A stretch of DNA of 7,624 bases from Lachnospiraceae bacterium (GTDB lineage Bacteria; Bacillota_A; Clostridia; Lachnospirales; Lachnospiraceae). The position numbers were made by a program, and so were the translations under genes. The notes under the pieces were generated by a model. That model searched no databases. It had not been told where the DNA came from and saw only the letters and a program-made list of their open reading frames with translations. Within the stretch, counting starts at the first letter, position 1; each line of letters begins with the position of its first letter. Shown one piece after another: positions 7,198 through 7,624 of this stretch. The stretch is from contig JAFYAD010000340.1 of the NCBI GenBank assembly GCA_017540915.1, positions 1 to 7,624 of the forward strand, written 5' to 3'.

Positions 7198-7306
7198 TAG
7201 AGCCCCTTCCGGCCTGCGGCCACCTCCCCCGGAGGGGGAGGCTTTAAAACAAATACAGGCGCCCCCTTTGGGGGAGCTGTCGGCGAAGCCGACTGAGGGG
7301 GGCTAT
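7198..7306. repeat. GC-rich paired intergenic repeat (REP/BIME-like inverted dimer)
   Basis: Two related units face each other across a short AT-rich spacer. Unit A (7201-7243) reads AGCCCC, then a small stem GGCC-TGC-GGCC (7211-7221), then a strong stem CCTCCCCC-GGA-GGGGGAGG (7223-7241), then CT. Unit B (7260-7304), read on the - strand, has the same order: AGCCCC, then GTCGGC-TTC-GCCGAC (7279-7293), then CCCCC-AAA-GGGGG (7262-7274), then GC. The ends AGCCCC (7201-7206) and GGGGCT (7299-7304) are inverted repeats of each other. Similar GC-rich stems are, from memory, dispersed through the intergenic DNA of many gut Clostridia. It encodes no protein and is probably a non-autonomous repeat. 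Confidence 0.8.
7223..7245 (+). terminator. Possible terminator after purB within the repeat
   Basis: CCTCCCCC (7223-7230) and GGGGGAGG (7234-7241) form a perfect 8-base GC stem with a 3-base loop, 31 bases after the purB stop. It is followed by CTTT then AAAAC. The stem is very stable but the T-run is only three bases, so termination may be partial. It may simply be the repeat doing terminator duty. Confidence 0.4.
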
Positions 7307-7331
7307 AACAAGGAAATCACAAAGGAATACC

Positions 7332-7624
7332 ATGAACATCAGAGAAGTAACCAACCCTGACGGAACTGTATATCTGGTGGAGGAATACTCCAATATCAAC
7401 GAAGTCGACACTACACGTGCGCCCGAAAGCGGTTTCGGAAAGGTTTTCGATGAGGCGGTGAGTGTCAATGATTTCACCAACCGGCTGGATATGATATTCG
7501 GGGAAGCAGCAGACAGATACAGCGTTTCCAAAGACCTGTTGTTGGCTGTGGCGAAGGCGGAGTCCGAGTTCAATGTGAATGCCACCAGCAAGAGCGGCGC
7601 CATGGGACTGATGCAGCTCATGCC
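7332..7624 (+). CDS. Lytic transglycosylase, SLT/GH23 domain (N-terminal part)
   Basis: Only the first 97 codons lie in the window; the frame is open at the right edge. From about residue 52 it matches the start of a soluble lytic transglycosylase (GH23) domain, which cleaves the MurNAc-GlcNAc bond of peptidoglycan to leave 1,6-anhydroMurNAc ends. The helix FGEAADRYSV is followed by L70-L-A-V-A-K-A-E77-S-E-F-N81, where E77 is the expected catalytic acid, and then A84-T-S-K-S-G-A-M-G-L-M-Q-L-M-P. The N-terminal 50 residues are polar (MNIREVTNPDGT) with no signal peptide or membrane helix. This suggests export by another route, such as flagellar or other assembly, or a phage-like function; that is inference. 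The start is supported by AAAGGA at 7321-7326, 5 bases upstream. The gene directly follows the paired repeat. Confidence 0.85.
   Translation, partial: MNIREVTNPDGTVYLVEEYSNINEVDTTRAPESGFGKVFDEAVSVNDFTNRLDMIFGEAADRYSVSKDLLLAVAKAESEFNVNATSKSGAMGLMQLM

Noticed and set aside
7201..7304. CRISPR-like array from repeated GC-rich blocks
   Set aside because: Only two units, in opposite orientations, with self-complementary stems and no regular spacers.
7244..7621. 125-codon - strand frame
   Set aside because: It runs antisense to the lytic transglycosylase and into the paired repeat; the + strand reading has a clear GH23 domain.

Overview
The window looks like chromosomal DNA from an anaerobic Firmicute of the Lachnospiraceae (Clostridium cluster XIVa) type. 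The reasons are the clean AGGAG-type ribosome binding sites, the long forms of PurC and PurB typical of that group, the cofactor-independent phosphoglycerate mutase, and a GC-rich paired repeat of a kind I recall from gut Clostridia. The family assignment rests on recognising proteins by eye, not on a search. All real genes read on the + strand. I see no tRNA, rRNA, CRISPR array, transposase or prophage gene.

Layout. (1) 1-1322 is the end of a cell-surface glycan region: a small three-helix membrane protein (DUF2304) followed, with zero spacing and in the same reading frame, by a family 2 glycosyltransferase. (2) 1323-1468 is a regulatory gap. It holds a near-consensus sigma-70 promoter, three inverted CTTTCAAG-type arms around its -35 box, a short hairpin touching the ribosome binding site and a possible 8-codon leader. 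It drives a Na/phosphate-type transporter with a fused PhoU-like tail (1469-3112). (3) 3207-7192 carries gpmI, purC and purB, with gaps of 49 and 58 bases and no clear terminator between them, so they are probably co-transcribed. GpmI interconverts 3- and 2-phosphoglycerate, the glycolytic branch point that also feeds serine and glycine. PurC and PurB catalyse consecutive steps of purine synthesis. (4) 7198-7306 is a structured intergenic repeat: two diverged copies of one unit facing each other. (5) 7332 to the window end is the start of a lytic transglycosylase lacking an obvious signal peptide, cut by the window edge.

Most of this is ordinary housekeeping sequence. The points worth a second look are in the non-coding DNA: the inverted-dimer repeat after purB, the dyad-rich promoter of the phosphate transporter, a 17-base dyad upstream of gpmI, and the single-stop-codon junction between the DUF2304 gene and the glycosyltransferase. 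I found no clear previously undescribed system.
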